This document shows positions 19,699-32,666 of a DNA stretch of 64,000 nucleotides, piece after piece. The stretch is from contig NC_134398.1 of the NCBI RefSeq assembly GCF_050003625.1, positions 89,727,832-89,791,831 on the forward strand. The letters are read 5' to 3'. Source of the stretch: Haematobia irritans. Its lineage: Eukaryota; Arthropoda; Insecta; Diptera; Muscidae. Each line of letters begins with the position of its first letter. Position 1 is the first letter of the stretch. The notes under the pieces were generated by a model, which was given only the letters and a program-made list of their open reading frames with translations, was not told the origin of the DNA and ran no database searches. Position numbers and translations under genes: made by a program.

Positions 19699-21834
19699 TA
19701 CAATTTTAACAAAACAGCCGAAGAAAAACTCAACTTGATGAAGATCTTCTAAAAGGGCTCTATATTTCTGTAAAGTATTTTCCAATAAGAGCTGGTATTT
19801 TCGTATTCGAAGAAAATTTTAACGTTTTGAGGTAAATGTTCGGATGTTTATTTCATAATAAAGCGAAAAGTATGCAGTTGATAATAAAAATGATGGTGAA
19901 AGTCCGGATTCTGTGACAGCAAAAATTATTTTTACCTCCTCCATATGTTATTGAATCGCGAATACAAAGGGAGCAGCGCATCTATGTTTCCATTAAAAAA
20001 ATAAAATCTCTGCCACTTTTACTCTCTTGCTAGTTTTTATTGGATAATTATTGCTAGAAAAGTATGCGAACAGACCTATTGTTGGTTTTGACAAATGTCA
20101 ACGTCGATATGTCAAACGCCAACGCCGTCAAAGCATCACTTTTAAACGAAAACACGAGACAAGCCCGGAAAGTGTAAAAATTATTTTGTGTTGTTTTGGG
20201 ATATATTTTCCAATTTTTTTATTATATTTGGTAAGTATTATATTGTATAATATTGTTATCTTTTTAAAGTACTTTTGTTTTTAATAATTTGTTTTAATAA
20301 TTTTTAGATTGGAAAATGACTATTATACATTAATATATGGGAGCAACCGCCTGTGACGGCCGCTAAGGACATAAATTTCTCTAGATGAACGCCATTCGGA
20401 TTGATATTTTTTATTGCCAATGTGGAAACTTTCTTTTACATTTTTGGGGCATTTCAATTTATAATACAGATTTTCCATCCTTATCCATCCATTTTCCATG
20501 CATTAAAGGAAATTTAATTATAGTGGGCATAATTAACTATTCTGTTAAGGTTTTTCTCATTTGTATTGCTTAAATATTTACAATAATATTGCAAACAAAT
20601 TTTCTATCGTGGCGGCCTGCCTGTGCAGAAAGATATTGGCGGCGTTAGTTTTTTTTTTTTTTTAATTTGCTCAGTACTTTGTGCACCAAGAACACTTTGC
20701 AGAATTGAAGATGCCATATTTTTCATGCAATAAATTTGGTAAAATTAACTTTTCCTGGCCCATTGATTTTGTAAAAGTTATAATTTAATTACCTTATATT
20801 TTCAAAAAGACCTTTGATATGTTTAGGAAAGTGGATAGTATTCACAAAAATCGAAGATAATTTTGCTTAAACTTTTTTGTGTTAACTTTTAAAAATTGTG
20901 GCAACATTATACTTTCGAACACACTGAAAATCAGCTGATTAAAACCAACCCAAAATTTATACACCAATCAGAGGAAATTTCGGTTCAAATTTTAGACGGA
21001 TTTTTAAAATCGTGGTTTCTGCCATATATAAGTGACTTTCCCAATAAAATTTGCAAATATTTATAAAAAAACATATTAAAGTTTCAGAATCTGTTATTTA
21101 TTTGTCATAAAAACTTCTAACTTTGCATACGATGGCTGTACACTAAGCCTACACAAAAGAAATGTTCGTGTACATTTTGCAGGTCTATGACGGTGTATAG
21201 TGTTGGCCAGAACACCTTTTAAGTGTGACACCACACGAAAATTGTACATGTGTGTACCAGAACAGACACGATAAACAAAAAACTTTGTTTCGAAGTTCCC
21301 TCGTGTTGTAAAGAGTACAAAGGGTTGTATTTGACCGTCATACATTTACCTAAGGGAAACGAATAAAGTCGAGGATCACTTCAGTTCTGAAAAAAAGAAA
21401 ACTATTCTTTCAGTGTCAATTCACAATAGTGCCCTTGTCACTATTGTGAATTGGCCTTTTTACTTTTGCAAAAGGGATCTTTGACATAAGGCAACATTTC
21501 TTCTTAGATAGTGGTTATGAATTACATGTTCAACAAGTTATTATGTATATGTTTCAAAGCGAAAATCCAAATTCACTGTTACAATTCATTGATATTCGAG
21601 AGAACAACATAGAAATCATACTGCGGACATGATTACATGTCTACAAACAACTTTCCAGATTTTTGATTTTCACTACGAAACATGGACATAATATACAAGT
21701 TCACAATTGAATAAATGCCCTAATAAACCACTGCTCACAAGCTACGATAACTGAAATGGGAATCTCAAAGATTCTTCCTGAAATTATTCTGATATTTATT
21801 ATGAGCCAAAGGTGTCAAAACACACTAAGGATAA
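19699..21834. other. AT-rich stretch without recognisable genes
   Basis: Short ORFs only. A GTAAGT...TTTTTAG intron-like interval occurs at about 20232-20308 but with no convincing coding sequence around it. 21094-21345 is rich in GTGT/ACAC motifs. A perfect hairpin lies at 21417-21453. Confidence 0.5.
21417..21453. repeat. Perfect 15-bp hairpin
   Basis: CAATTCACAATAGTG (21417-21431), a seven-base loop, then its exact reverse complement (21439-21453). Confidence 0.8.
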
Positions 21835-23307
21835 ATTTTAGGCTCAACTTTCCGTAAAACGTGTTGATCGAAACTTAAAATCCCAAATTCTAATTCGCCA
21901 TCAAGTAAAATTTACGTATTTTTTCGGGCAAGAAGAGTATTCTTGAAAGTAAGTCTTGGGGGACTTTTCCTACTTTTTTGAAAGCTTTTTAGCCTTATGG
22001 CCAAGATGTTAAAGTTGACAGAATTCAAGATGATTTCAGGAATATTGAAGAATTTTTGAGATTTATTGGAACCAAGCTGGATTTAGTTTAATAGTATTTT
22101 CTTTTATGTAAGGATGACTATTTCCAAGCGGAATCATCTAACCCTTAGGAGCAAGCGCTTTCAATGAAAAGTTTATCAACTTGTGAACAAGTCGAAACAT
22201 TATGTTAGGGAAATGTAACATATATCCTGTTCTACACGGAAATTACACTCATATGTCAAGGACCTGGAATATTGTTGGCGACAATAATATTTTTCAGCGT
22301 ACCCACACAAAACTCAATGACAGGGACGAGTGAAACAATAGCAGATTTATTTCATCCGAATGTATACATACATTTGGCTTAACTTCATCAATTTAATAGA
22401 AGGAGACAGATTCCTCAAATTCTTCGCCGTGTCAAAGTAAGTGCTGAAATGTAGTGTTCCGGTCGTCTTCATGAGCTCCGTGCCTTTAGTGTTAGGTTCC
22501 GCTGCATCCTTCGTGCACTGGAATGTGGCAGCTGACCATTTTTGTTGTGACCACAGAAAGACTCAGATTGGTGGGAGGTATTGTTTACATTGTATACGTT
22601 ACTCCATATTATACGTTTGGTAGCCACGATCGTACTTGCTTGTGCCTCTAATTTTATTAAAATAGAATTTATTGTGTTTAAATTATAGCTCTTTCCCTGG
22701 AGTTAAACAATTTGTGTGTTGCGTTATAGTAGCTTGGCTTACGAATGTTTATTTTGTCAGATGTTTTTTTGTACAGGGATGTTCAGCGTACCCAATATTT
22801 CATATGTTCTTAATGTCACCTGCAAGTGAACAGATGTAATTTATGGTACGCATGCGGCAGGGATTGTTATTGATTGGAGTAGAGAAGGAATATGTAGAAC
22901 AGACTAGACATGATATCCCACCATACTGAGTCACTACATATCGATGTCCTTGCTTTCCACCAAATAGGCTATAGTTACAGGATTATTTTTGAGTAGTCAT
23001 TTAGGGATTCATGACGCCACCTGTCGGGAGTTTCTGGTACCGAGAATGTATACCACTTTCAGGACTCCAAAGTCGTTGTAAGTTGGAATATATTCCATAA
23101 TGAAGTAGTTTGTGTGACCTGTCACAAAGACACAACTACAGGGACAAATTCCCGAAATAGATGGCAGTATATATGGTTAGGACTGGAAATATGGGGTGAT
23201 CATTCATAGTTATACCGTTGAATTGAATATTTTAGGTTGAAATATAAAGTGAAAATTCAAAGTAATTTGGTGAATTTTCTACAATTTATTTGTTTAACTG
23301 ATAGGTT

Positions 23308-23650
23308 TCGCCGTGGTGCAATGGATAGCATGCCCGCCTTGCATACACAAAGTCGTGGGTTCGATTCCTGCTTCGACCGAACACCAAAAAGTTTTTCAGC
23401 GGTGGATTATCCCACCTCAGTAATGCTGGTGACATTTCTGAGGGTTTCAAAGCTTCTCTAAGTGGTTTCACTGCAATGTGGAACGCCGATCGGACTCGGC
23501 TATAAAAAGGAGGTCCCTTGTCATTGAGCTTAGCATGGAATCGGGTAGCACTCAGCGATAAGAGAGAAGTTCACCAATGTGGTATCACAATGGACTGAAT
23601 AGTCTAAGTGAGCCTGATACATCGGGCTGCCACCTAACCTAACCTAACCT
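23308..23650 (+). mobile_element. tRNA-derived SINE with CCTAA tail (in unit A1)
   Basis: Same family as 12719-13070, with a good B box GGTTCGATTCC and a short CCTAACCTAACCT tail. No target duplication recognised. Duplicated with unit A at 35688-36035. Confidence 0.85.
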
Positions 23651-24312
23651 TCACTTATTTGCTCTACGATGTGTACTGTATAAACTTTAGCTTACGACTG
23701 ACTTGACAGCTCTCTCCGCTAGGGATTTATATACCGAGATATGACGATTTCGAATGTTCTCGCTAATTGGCCTACAACCTTCTAGATTAATCTACTAATA
23801 TCTGGTACGCACATATTTATCGGCTTATGCTCATTGTCTTGGCTATCTAGAACTTTCTATCGGGCGTTATTGTACAGGTGATATGGCACACATACTTTTA
23901 GGCTTATGCTAATAATCTAGTGCATTCTACTATCTGGTAGATGTCGTGCAGGCATAACATGTGATTATGGTCATATTACTACAATAAGTAAAACAAAAGT
24001 CGTTACTTTTACAATGAACGATTGGAAAACTAAGAACACAAAAGATGTTTAGGAAAGTACTAGAAAATAAAGAAAGGACTCTGTTATATCCCTAGTTTAT
24101 AATTTCTTATTAGAATACATACATTTATTCATATTAGTAACCTATGGCAACACTGAATTAAAAAAAGGTCACTTTTTTTGTATTGATCTCGATTTATCTA
24201 TTCTTTTGTTAATCGTAGTTGAATATCTGTATAATAAAGAAGATTGAAAGTAAGCGTGCACGAGTTCAATTATTTCAACACAACAAGATTGGCGACGAGA
24301 AAATAATAGGTA

Positions 24313-26112
24313 ATGGATCCAGGACAGTTTCAGCAGTTGTTAGAAATATTCAACAAAAGCCAGCAGGAGCTGCTAAACAAAATTGGAGAAAATTCGAGAA
24401 GTGCACAGACACATACACAACAGCAACATGTGTCACCATTACAAGTAATTATTCCGCCCTTCGAAAACTTCGATTCGCAAAAAGAAAATTTCAAGCTATA
24501 TATGCAAAGATTCGAAAATTACTTATTAATGCGAAATGTACTTACAAACAAGGCAATGTGTCACCAAATGCTGATTAATTCAATAGGGTCAATACATTTC
24601 AAATTAATGGTATCATTGGTCGCCCCAAAGAAACTTCCAGAAGTGAGCTACGATGAATTGGTACAAAAATTAGAGGCACATCTATGTCCAAGAAGAAATA
24701 TATTGGTTTTACAACATCGATTCCTTTGCACATATCAAAGTGAAGATCAAACATTGGCAGAGTATGCAGCGACACTACGCCGGGACCTGATTGATTGTCA
24801 ATTTATTTCCTCATGTGACTGCAAGGCAGACATTTCAAATATATTTCTTCGAGCACAATTCATAAGAGGGCTGAGAGAACCACATATTCGCGAACAACTT
24901 TTACAGTCAGATGAAGCAAATTTTGAAAAGATTTTGGAGAAAGCGCTATCGTTGGAAGCCTCAAAGATCGACTGTCAAGAATTAAATTCAAAACAGCCTA
25001 TAAATGCAAATGATGTAAATAAGATTCATTCAACACATTCAAGCCGCCGTAGAAGTCGTTCTCGGAACAAGCCACCTTCAAGGAAAGGACATCGCTCAAA
25101 ATCAGATATCAACTTTACTCAATTGGGCATCGACCATTTATGCATACGTTGCGGTAGAAACAGCCATAAGGTAAAGGAATGTCGTACAAATCCAAAGAAG
25201 CTGAAATGCAGATCTTGTGGCAAAATAGGTCATGTGCAACAGGTATGCATCAAAAATTTAATTGCAACACAAGGTAACAACCACCAAAACGATGATTATG
25301 AGGAATCAATTCACAAATTATACAACATCAACAAGATTGTTGACATTCATCACAATCAGCACAATAACAAAAATGATGATCATAAGTATATAGTAGCTGT
25401 TAACATAAATGGATGCCGTAAGAATTTTGAGGTAGATTCCGGAGTAAAATATACATTGATTAACAAGAGTGCATATGATCGGCTCAACATCAGAACACAA
25501 TTGCAGCGTTCGTCGATAGCATTTCGTTCCTACACTAGAAATATTTTAATTCCTTACGGAAAGGTAAGTGTAGACGTCGAATATAGAACAATTAAGTCGA
25601 AACAGGAAATGTATATAGTACCTGACGACTATGAACCTTTACTGGGACGCATTTGGATACGAAATCTTCAAATAAACCTTCAAGATATTGATCGTCCAAA
25701 TTATTTTTCAATAAAAACAATTCGAACAAATCAATCATATTCAATTAACAGCATAATTAATAAATTTCAAGAACTTTTCGTTGAGAAGGTAGGATGTATT
25801 CCAAATTTCGAAGTGAAATTACAATTACGGGAAAACGCTGTTCCAAAGTTTTTAAAGGAAAGAGAAGTACCCCTTGCTCTTCGCCAGCGAGTAGAAAAAG
25901 AACTCAATGAGTTAGAATCGGCAGGCATAATATCTAAGGTTGAAAGGAGCGATTGGGGGTCGCCTTTGGTCATCATACCAAAATCAGATGGGAGCGTTCG
26001 ACTTTGCGTCGATTATAAAATTTGGGCAAACCCACAGCTGGTTTCAGCCAACTACCCGATTCGCAGAATTGACGAAATTCTCAATAATCTCAAAGGTACT
26101 TTTGCCGTTTAG
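24313..26112 (+). pseudogene. gag-protease-RT N-terminal part of the second gypsy family
   Basis: An open frame of 599 codons. Residues 1-270 are a gag capsid-like region. Two CCHC zinc knuckles follow at about 276-289 (CIRCGRNSHKVKEC) and 298-311 (CRSCGKIGHVQQVC), then protease DSG at about 374 and the RT fingers and palm start with LCVDYK at about 564. It ends in a premature TAG at 26110-26112, where one T seems lost from a run (GCC GTT TAG instead of continuing TTA GAC). The rest of RT continues in another frame from 26106. Two knuckles and 5-bp duplications would fit mag-like elements, but I am not certain. Confidence 0.9.
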
Positions 26113-27818
26113 ACTTATACAAGGCGTATCTACACCTTAAAGTTGATGAAGATTCAAGTCAGATTCAAACCATTTCAATACATAGGGGAACATATAGGGT
26201 CAACCGCCTTTCTTTTGGGATAAAGACTGTCCCTGCGGAATTCAACCGCATTATAGAACAAATTTTGAGTGGGTTGTCATATTTCGACGATATCGTTATT
26301 TATGGTACAACGGAAACCGAGTGTTTATTTAATTTACATGAATGTCTTCAGCGTTTGAAGGAATATGATTTACACCTAAATTTGCAAAAATGTTCATTTA
26401 TGAAGACACAAATTGAATATTTGGGCCATGTAATTCGTCACAATGAAATTTCAAAATCTCCATCAAAGATTCGGGCTATAGCAAACATACCAAGACCTTC
26501 TACTGTCGACGATTTGAGAAGATTTTTAGGAATGGTGACATACTATTCGAGGTTTATTCCGGACATGTCATCCATAACAGCACCTTTACGCCAGTTGCTA
26601 CAGAAGAATAAAAAGTTTTTATGGTCAACAAATTGTGAGGCAGCATTTCTGAAATTGAAACAAATTATAGCTAGTGACCAAGTACTAATGCCTTTTGACC
26701 CGGAATTAGAAGTTGTTGTGGCATGCGACGCCAGCCCTACCGGAGTTGCCGGTGTACTTTCACATGTAGTAAATGGCCAGGAACGGCCAGTCGCATTTGC
26801 TTCCAGGTCGCTAACTACTGCCGAGAAAAATTATAGCCAACTGGATCGCGAGGCGTTAGCTATAATTTTTACAATCAATTATTTCTTTATGTATTTGTAT
26901 GGTCGAAAATTTAAATTGATTTCGGATAATCGCCCTTTATGCCGAATTTTTCATCAAAATAACAAATTGCCAGCTATAACGTCGGCTAGATTGCTACGCT
27001 ATGCCGAATTTCTTTCAAACTTCGAATACGAGCTCATTTTCAAAAAAGGGTCAGAGAATACAAATGCAGATTGCCTCTCCAGAGCAACTCAAATTTTCGA
27101 AAAAACAACCACAGATCAAGTTATTAATGATGAAGTAAATGAACCGTGTGTTCAAACAATTTTTAATATTTCAACCGAAATTATTAATAGCGAATTATTA
27201 GCCGCGGAGACAACTAAGGATCCAGTTTTGGCAAATCTTTTGAAACAATTATGTGATGGTAGAGAAAATAATGAAGCTTACACGGTAAACAATGGTATTA
27301 TATTCAAGGGTCAACGAGTGGTGATTCCGAAAAATCTTCAGCATCTCATATTGAAAGAACTTCATCATACACACTCTGGAATTACCAAAATGAAGCAACT
27401 CGCCAGAATTTATTGCACGTGGAAAGGAATTGATCGTGACTTCGAGAGATTTGTTCGAGGATGCGAATCTTGCATTCAAACTCAATCAAAACCTGTAAAA
27501 GCACCACTACATCATTGGGAAGATCCTGCTCAAAATTGGGACAGAGTTCATATCGATTATGCAGGTCCGTTTCAAAATCATAATTTTTTGATTGTAGTGG
27601 ATGCTAAATCAAGATGGGCTGAGATAAAAATTACTCGTGAGGCCCCCACAACAGAAATTTCATTGAGATTTTTATCAGATATTTTTGCAAGCCATGGATT
27701 TCCAATTACATTGGATTCCGATAATGCAACTATTTTTAAAAGCGACGAGTTTAGTGCATATTGTAAAAAAAAATGGAATTTTCCAAAAAATAATAGCACC
27801 GGGGCATCCAAGCACTAA
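26106..27818 (+). pseudogene. RT C-terminus, RNase H and integrase N-terminus of the second gypsy family
   Basis: Continues the broken polyprotein one frame over, from LDLYKAYL. The RT catalytic box is FDDIVIYG near 26284. RNase H ACDAS lies near 26725. The integrase H/H/C/C zinc region is around 27361-27475. Integrase Asp residues are in VHIDYAGPF (27550) and DSDNA (27718). The frame is lost at a run of nine A (27766-27774), so the catalytic Glu falls in the next frame. The same breaks occur in copy 2, so they predate the duplication. Confidence 0.88.
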
Positions 27819-28678
27819 CGGATTAGCTGAGCGCAATGTACAAACGCTAAAAAGGAAACTGAAGGCAATGGCTACAGAACCGGGCTTATTACAAATCAAA
27901 GTAAATGAAATTCTTCAAAGATATAGAGCAACTCCTCTCTCTTGTGGGAAAAGTCCAGCGGAATTGTATTTAAATCGCCGCATGCGAATTCGATTAGACG
28001 CCATGATGTTTGCAACTAAATTTGAACGGACAAAACCAATTGCAGGAGTGCGTAAATTAAGTATGGGAGAAAGAGTATCAGTTCTGCATACGAAAAACAA
28101 CAAAACAATATGGAAAACTGGTTCAATTATAGAGAAATATGGTCAGCTTCACTATTTGGTAAGACTCGATGATGGTTATGTACTTAAACGTCATATAGAT
28201 CAGCTGAAAGCTACAAGAGTTCAGGAGAAGAAAGTACATTTTAATTCAAAAGTACCTCAATATTCATCAGAACAAAAGGAACATCAAATACTATACAGTA
28301 CCTCCAGAATTGCAAATTCAAATTCAACCCAATATTCCAGAAACAGCAAATTCGAGATTTAATCATACGCAAGATAGTCAACATCGTTCTCAAAATTCTC
28401 AACCATCTCTTCAACCAAACAATAGTCCAGACCATCAAAATCGTTTGCAAAATTCTCAACCAACTCTTCATACAAGCAATAGTCCAGACCATCAAATTCC
28501 AACAACTACAGGTTCAACTTCAAATTTCCAGCAAAGTCAAAATTCACAACCAAATTTTCAAGATTCAAGTAACCAACAATGCACGGAACATCAGGGTCAA
28601 CAGCAACCCTTACGAAGATCTCAACGTACCCGAACGAGACCAACATATCTGAGAGATTTCGTAGACGAAATCGATTGA
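27775..28678 (+). pseudogene. Integrase C-terminus and Gln/Asn-rich tail of the second gypsy family
   Basis: After the A9 run the frame continues with GHPSTNGLAERNVQTLKRK, which contains the integrase Glu, and a chromodomain-like C-terminal region up to about 28270. Another shift then moves to a frame that ends at 28678. That tail is Gln/Asn/Ser-rich with a repeated NSPDHQ block and closes with RRSQRTRTRPTYL, a motif common at the C-terminus of such polyproteins. Non-functional as it stands. Confidence 0.82.
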
Positions 28679-28918
28679 TTCAAATCTTCAAGGATCTCTA
28701 ATAAGCGTGGGAGACTGTTATATCCCTAGTTTATAATTTCTTATTAGAAAACATACATTTATTCATATTAGTAACCTATGGCAACACTGAATTAAAAAAG
28801 GTCACTTTTTTTGTATTGATCTCGATTTATCTATTCTTTTGTTAATCGTAGTTGAATATCTGTATAATAAAGAAGATTGAAAGTAAGCGTGCACGAGTTC
28901 AATTATTTCAACACGACA

Positions 28919-30180
28919 GACTCTAACAAGTTATGACGTAATTTTATTGTTGCAATTTGAAATTTAAATTAACGGAAACTAAATTAGTAAACTTAAATCT
29001 AGAAATATCACATTCGTAACAATGTTATTGTGACTATCTTATAAAAGGATAATTGATAAGTAGATGGCAGTAAATGGTTAGTGACAGTAGTTTTATCGTA
29101 GAAAGAAAAAACGTTAAATTTTGATTATAAAGAGTAAAGAAAGAATTACGATAACGAAAAAACCACGTGAGATTTATGTGAACAAAGAACGTGATAATAT
29201 AACGTAATCCCGAAAATTTAAATCACACTAGAAATCTAAACGCCACAATTTCTAAAGTACATGAAAATTAATTAAAGAAACAAAGAGACATACTCATCAT
29301 TTTTTTTTTTTTTTGAAATTCAGAAACATAAAACATAAATTTTTGTTTGCTAAAATAACAATCGTAAATAGAACATAACTACATTCAAAATAATGAAACT
29401 AATTTCATCATCTCTTTAAAATTACAAATTACAAAAAATTAAAAAAAAAATCTACAAGGAATCTAAAAGCCAATTAAAAATAATTATTCTAAAAGCTGTA
29501 TAAAAATAAAAATGGTTAAAAATAAGTGGGTGGGCTGCCCATGGAATTATTTCCACCTGATTCCACTGTTGTGCCAAATCCTATGTTTGCTTAGTATTGT
29601 ACCAACTTCCGTTTGAAAAATTTCCGTCCGTTTCCGTTTTAAAATTTCAAAATTCAAAAGTGTAACCGTCAAATGTCACTTGTCAAATAAAACTCATTTA
29701 ACCACCTGGCACTAAATTTATTTGTAAGTTGGATAAGAGCGGAAAAGAACCCACAATTCCGGCGAGCTCAAGCCGCAAGAAAAAGCCAATAGTGCCACCG
29801 CTCATTAATAAAACCTCGTCCCTTACACGCCGTACAATTGTTCATACCCGCTGTGCAGACAAACGGTTATGGATTCAATAATGCGGTGACCTTTCTGAGT
29901 GTTTCAAAGCTACTCTAAAATTTTCATCGCAATGGGAAATGATGTCCAGGCTCGGCTATAAAAAGGAGATCATTACAGATTGTCTTAACATTGTTATGTT
30001 TTATCCGCGTGTATAAGGCCAAAGAAGAAAAACAAACGAAAATAAATCCTAGACAACAATCCAACTCAACTTCCAATACTTTGATGGAATTCAATTTATT
30101 TCACACATTTAATAAATGTAGAAGTTAAAGTATTAAATGATTTATGGGTTTCATTTCAACATATCGTTAAAAAAAGACAA
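28919..30180. other. Flanking sequence of unit A with a diverged SINE body
   Basis: AT-rich sequence. 29865-29995 resembles the body of the 352-bp SINE (TTTCTGAG.GTTTCAAAGCT and CTCGGCTATAAAAAGGAG) without a Pol III head. Repeated in A2 from 40832, where an extra 415 bp (41438-41853) is present. No ORFs. Confidence 0.55.
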
Positions 30181-30474
30181 ATTGTGTTGCTGGGACAACA
30201 AACATTTGTAGTTGTTATAGCAGTAAAAATTTTAGCTATTTCAACTAACGCAGTTTGCTACTTTAGCAGCGATGTTTGTCAAAAGCTTTTAGCAAACACG
30301 TTTGCTAATTCAGCAGCATTTGTTTGCTATTTTAGCTGTAAAAAATGTCTGCTGTTTCAACTAACGAATGTTTGCTGAAACAACTACATGCTACTGCTGT
30401 CCCTTTTTCAGCAAACAAAAACTGCTGCTTAAGCAAACATTTTTGCTATTATGAGTAACAAAATTTTTTGGGTG
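30181..30474. mobile_element. AGCAAAC-motif TIR element, one end
   Basis: About 290 bp dense in AGCAAAC, GTTTGCTG and AGCAGC on both strands, ending at 30474 with TTTTTTGGGTG before TA, the same type of end as in the elements at 17350 and 31182. No left end was identified. Repeated at 42420-42686 and 47756-48010 with a short internal deletion. Confidence 0.55.
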
Positions 30475-30476
30475 TA

Positions 30477-31180
30477 TGTTCCGTTCAGACGCCACCGATT
30501 TGTCGAATGTCGTGCGAAGTTGTCATTGCCCGTAAAAAATGCATGTCTTATGGCGTTTTCTTTTCTAAACAAAAGTGCTTTGCCTTCATTTTGTCTATAC
30601 AGAATGCGCATTTTTAAAATTTTACCAGCAACCTAAAAAAATGCTATCAATTCAAAGAAGGAAACAGGGCAATCGCAGCACTCTCGTTTGTTGACAGTGC
30701 TCAAAATGCCAGCAATTTGCCTCTATGCGTGGTGCTATTTTCACAACAGAATTCGAAGCCTTTTCGCACTTTTGCCTGTTTTTTTAGAAAAGAACCTAAA
30801 AAGTACATTTTCCGGACAAAATGCATAAATAGTGGGCATTTTTACAAGAAAAGAAAAATTTTATTGAATCATAATAGATATCCTATACAAAAGAACTACA
30901 TAAACAAAATAACAATATTAGCTTCATTAGCTAAGAAAAAGTATATTTATTCTACTGGGCCGGCATTCGCATTAAAATGTACGGTTGGTAAAGGGCGGCC
31001 AAGTGCTATAATTATACCTCCGTCCTTGTTTTGCACGTTGGATATATTGAAATGTTACAAACCAAAAAAGGGCGTCATGGTACTCTATATTCATCCGTCC
31101 TTGTCTTTTACATTTAAAGTTATATAAAACTTCACGCAGTACCCGCTTGTTCGGCAAATAGCTATTGTCGCATTTTCCCT
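30477..31180. other. Unit A sequence without recognised features
   Basis: Holds a 136-codon plus-strand ORF (30717-31127) whose 3' part is not preserved in the copies at 42788-43280 and 48111-48603. Composition and lack of family features argue against a gene. Confidence 0.4.
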
Positions 31181-31181
31181 A

Positions 31182-31615
31182 CACCCAAAGAAATTTGTTA
31201 GTAGGGACAGCAGAAAAGTCTGCTAAAACAGCAGAAAGTTTGCTGAAAAAGGGACAGCAGACACTGTTTGCTGAAATAGCAAACATTTCCTGCTATTTTT
31301 TAAGCTCAACTTAGGAGCTATCCTAACATAATTAAAACAATATTTTATGAATATCTATAGTATTTGACCAAAAATCTGAATATTTATCGAATTGACCTAT
31401 AACAGCAAACTAAATGTTTGCTGATAGTATTTAGGAGCTTGTAAATATATTACATTGCAAAAATATACCAAAAACTACTTTTGGTTCTTAAATATGATTT
31501 GGGGAAAATGTTATGACCTAAAAATTTTATAAATTGTTGTTCATTAGGCCCTGAAGTACAAAAATATAACAGCAGACATCGACTGCTGTTTTCAGCAGAC
31601 TTTTTGCAATGAGTG
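31182..31615. mobile_element. TA-flanked TIR element, AGCAGAC motif family (reverse orientation)
   Basis: Reverse relative of 17350-17835: left end CACCCAAAGAAATTTGTTAG, right end read inward CACTCATTGCAAAAAGTC, TA on both sides. Subterminal GTCTGCTG/AGCAAAC arrays and the AT-rich centre are conserved. Its right 111 bp are repeated by duplication D. Confidence 0.7.
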
Positions 31616-32666
31616 TACCTATATAAGCACTCCACATGTTCAGGAGGTTATTTTAGTATACAATAATGAATTCAAAAAGTACTAAAGACCCGTTTTCTGT
31701 ATGTATATAATGTACCATTTCATTACATCCAATTCAACACCATAAAGTAATCTATAAAATAATCGATAGACTATATTGGGCATTACCAGTTGAGCATGAA
31801 TTTAGAAGTTTTTAGAACGTCAAAATCAAAATATAAACTTACCATAATTAAAAACAATAAAAAATTTTCTAGCAAGATTGTGTATAGATTTGAAGTGCTT
31901 ATTTAACTAGCATAATTTCACATGCCTTTTCTGTGAGTACACACAAAAAAAATTATTTCAATCACGAAAATCGCGGATTCAATCATTTTTTTTAATTGAA
32001 ATGTCTTCAATCACGAAAATGGTAGTATTAATCACCCATTTTGATTGAAACCCAACACGATTTTCAATTAAAAATTTAATTCAATTCTGTCACGGAATCA
32101 ATTGATTGTGTGATTGAATCAATTAAAAATGTGATTGATTTTTGAAATAAAATTCAATCACAGTTTTAATTGAATCAATCAAAATTTTGATTAATTTCGC
32201 GACAAAAATCAATCAACTATTTGATTGTTTCAATTATATTGTTAATTGATATGTGCAATAAATTTCAATCAAAAAATGTATATATTGCGCCCCCAATATC
32301 TTATTTAGTTTTATTTGAAATAAAAGAAAATATGCGTATCTTATAAAAAAATCTTCAATATTTTATTTTAGACTAAAGAATTTGGTTTTTATTATTTGTG
32401 TGTTTTGTTCTAACATAACATATGCTATGGTCACACTAGGCAAATATTTGACAGAAATCGAACAAGAATCCGTCGCCACAGCCAAACCTGCAATCATTTT
32501 GAGCTCATTTTGGATATATCATGGCAGGGTTATTTTCCAAAAACCGTATCCAGATATATGGAAAATATTTCGGGAAAAATGTTTGATACTCATTTTGGTC
32601 AATAGCCTAGTGTGACCATACACTAATAGAAAAAAATACGTTCCGCAATCGTGAACGGACGGTGAC
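31505..32666. repeat. Tandem duplication D, copy 1 (1162 bp)
   Basis: Repeated as 32667-33828 with only a few base differences. Six bases AAAATG occur at the left edge, the junction and the right edge, so the breakpoints share 6-bp microhomology. It is absent from the corresponding part of A2. Confidence 0.92.

Larger units (their letters stand above)
24082..28918 (+). mobile_element. Second-family Ty3/gypsy retrotransposon, copy 1
   Basis: 4.84 kb with LTRs 24082-24285 (204 bp) and 28716-28918 (203 bp), TGTTATATCC...ACA, and a 5-bp duplication GACTC (24077-24081 and 28919-28923). The sequence TGGCGACGAG just inside the 5' LTR is the likely primer-binding site; the purine-rich AAGCGTGGGAGAC before the 3' LTR is the polypurine tract. 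One polyprotein frame (gag-PR-RT-RNaseH-INT) is broken by at least three frameshifts. LTRs have AATAAA at 24233-24238. No env. Confidence 0.94.

Noticed and set aside
20051..20310. Spliced host exon
   Set aside because: A GTAAGT...TTTTTAG interval is present, but neither side gives a convincing coding frame.
22441..23471. Short ORFs of 60-74 codons, repeated at 34821-35851
   Set aside because: Identical because the region is duplicated; two of them run through the SINE. No family features.
30717..31127. 136-codon ORF
   Set aside because: Not preserved in the two homologous copies downstream and composed of AT-rich repeat sequence.
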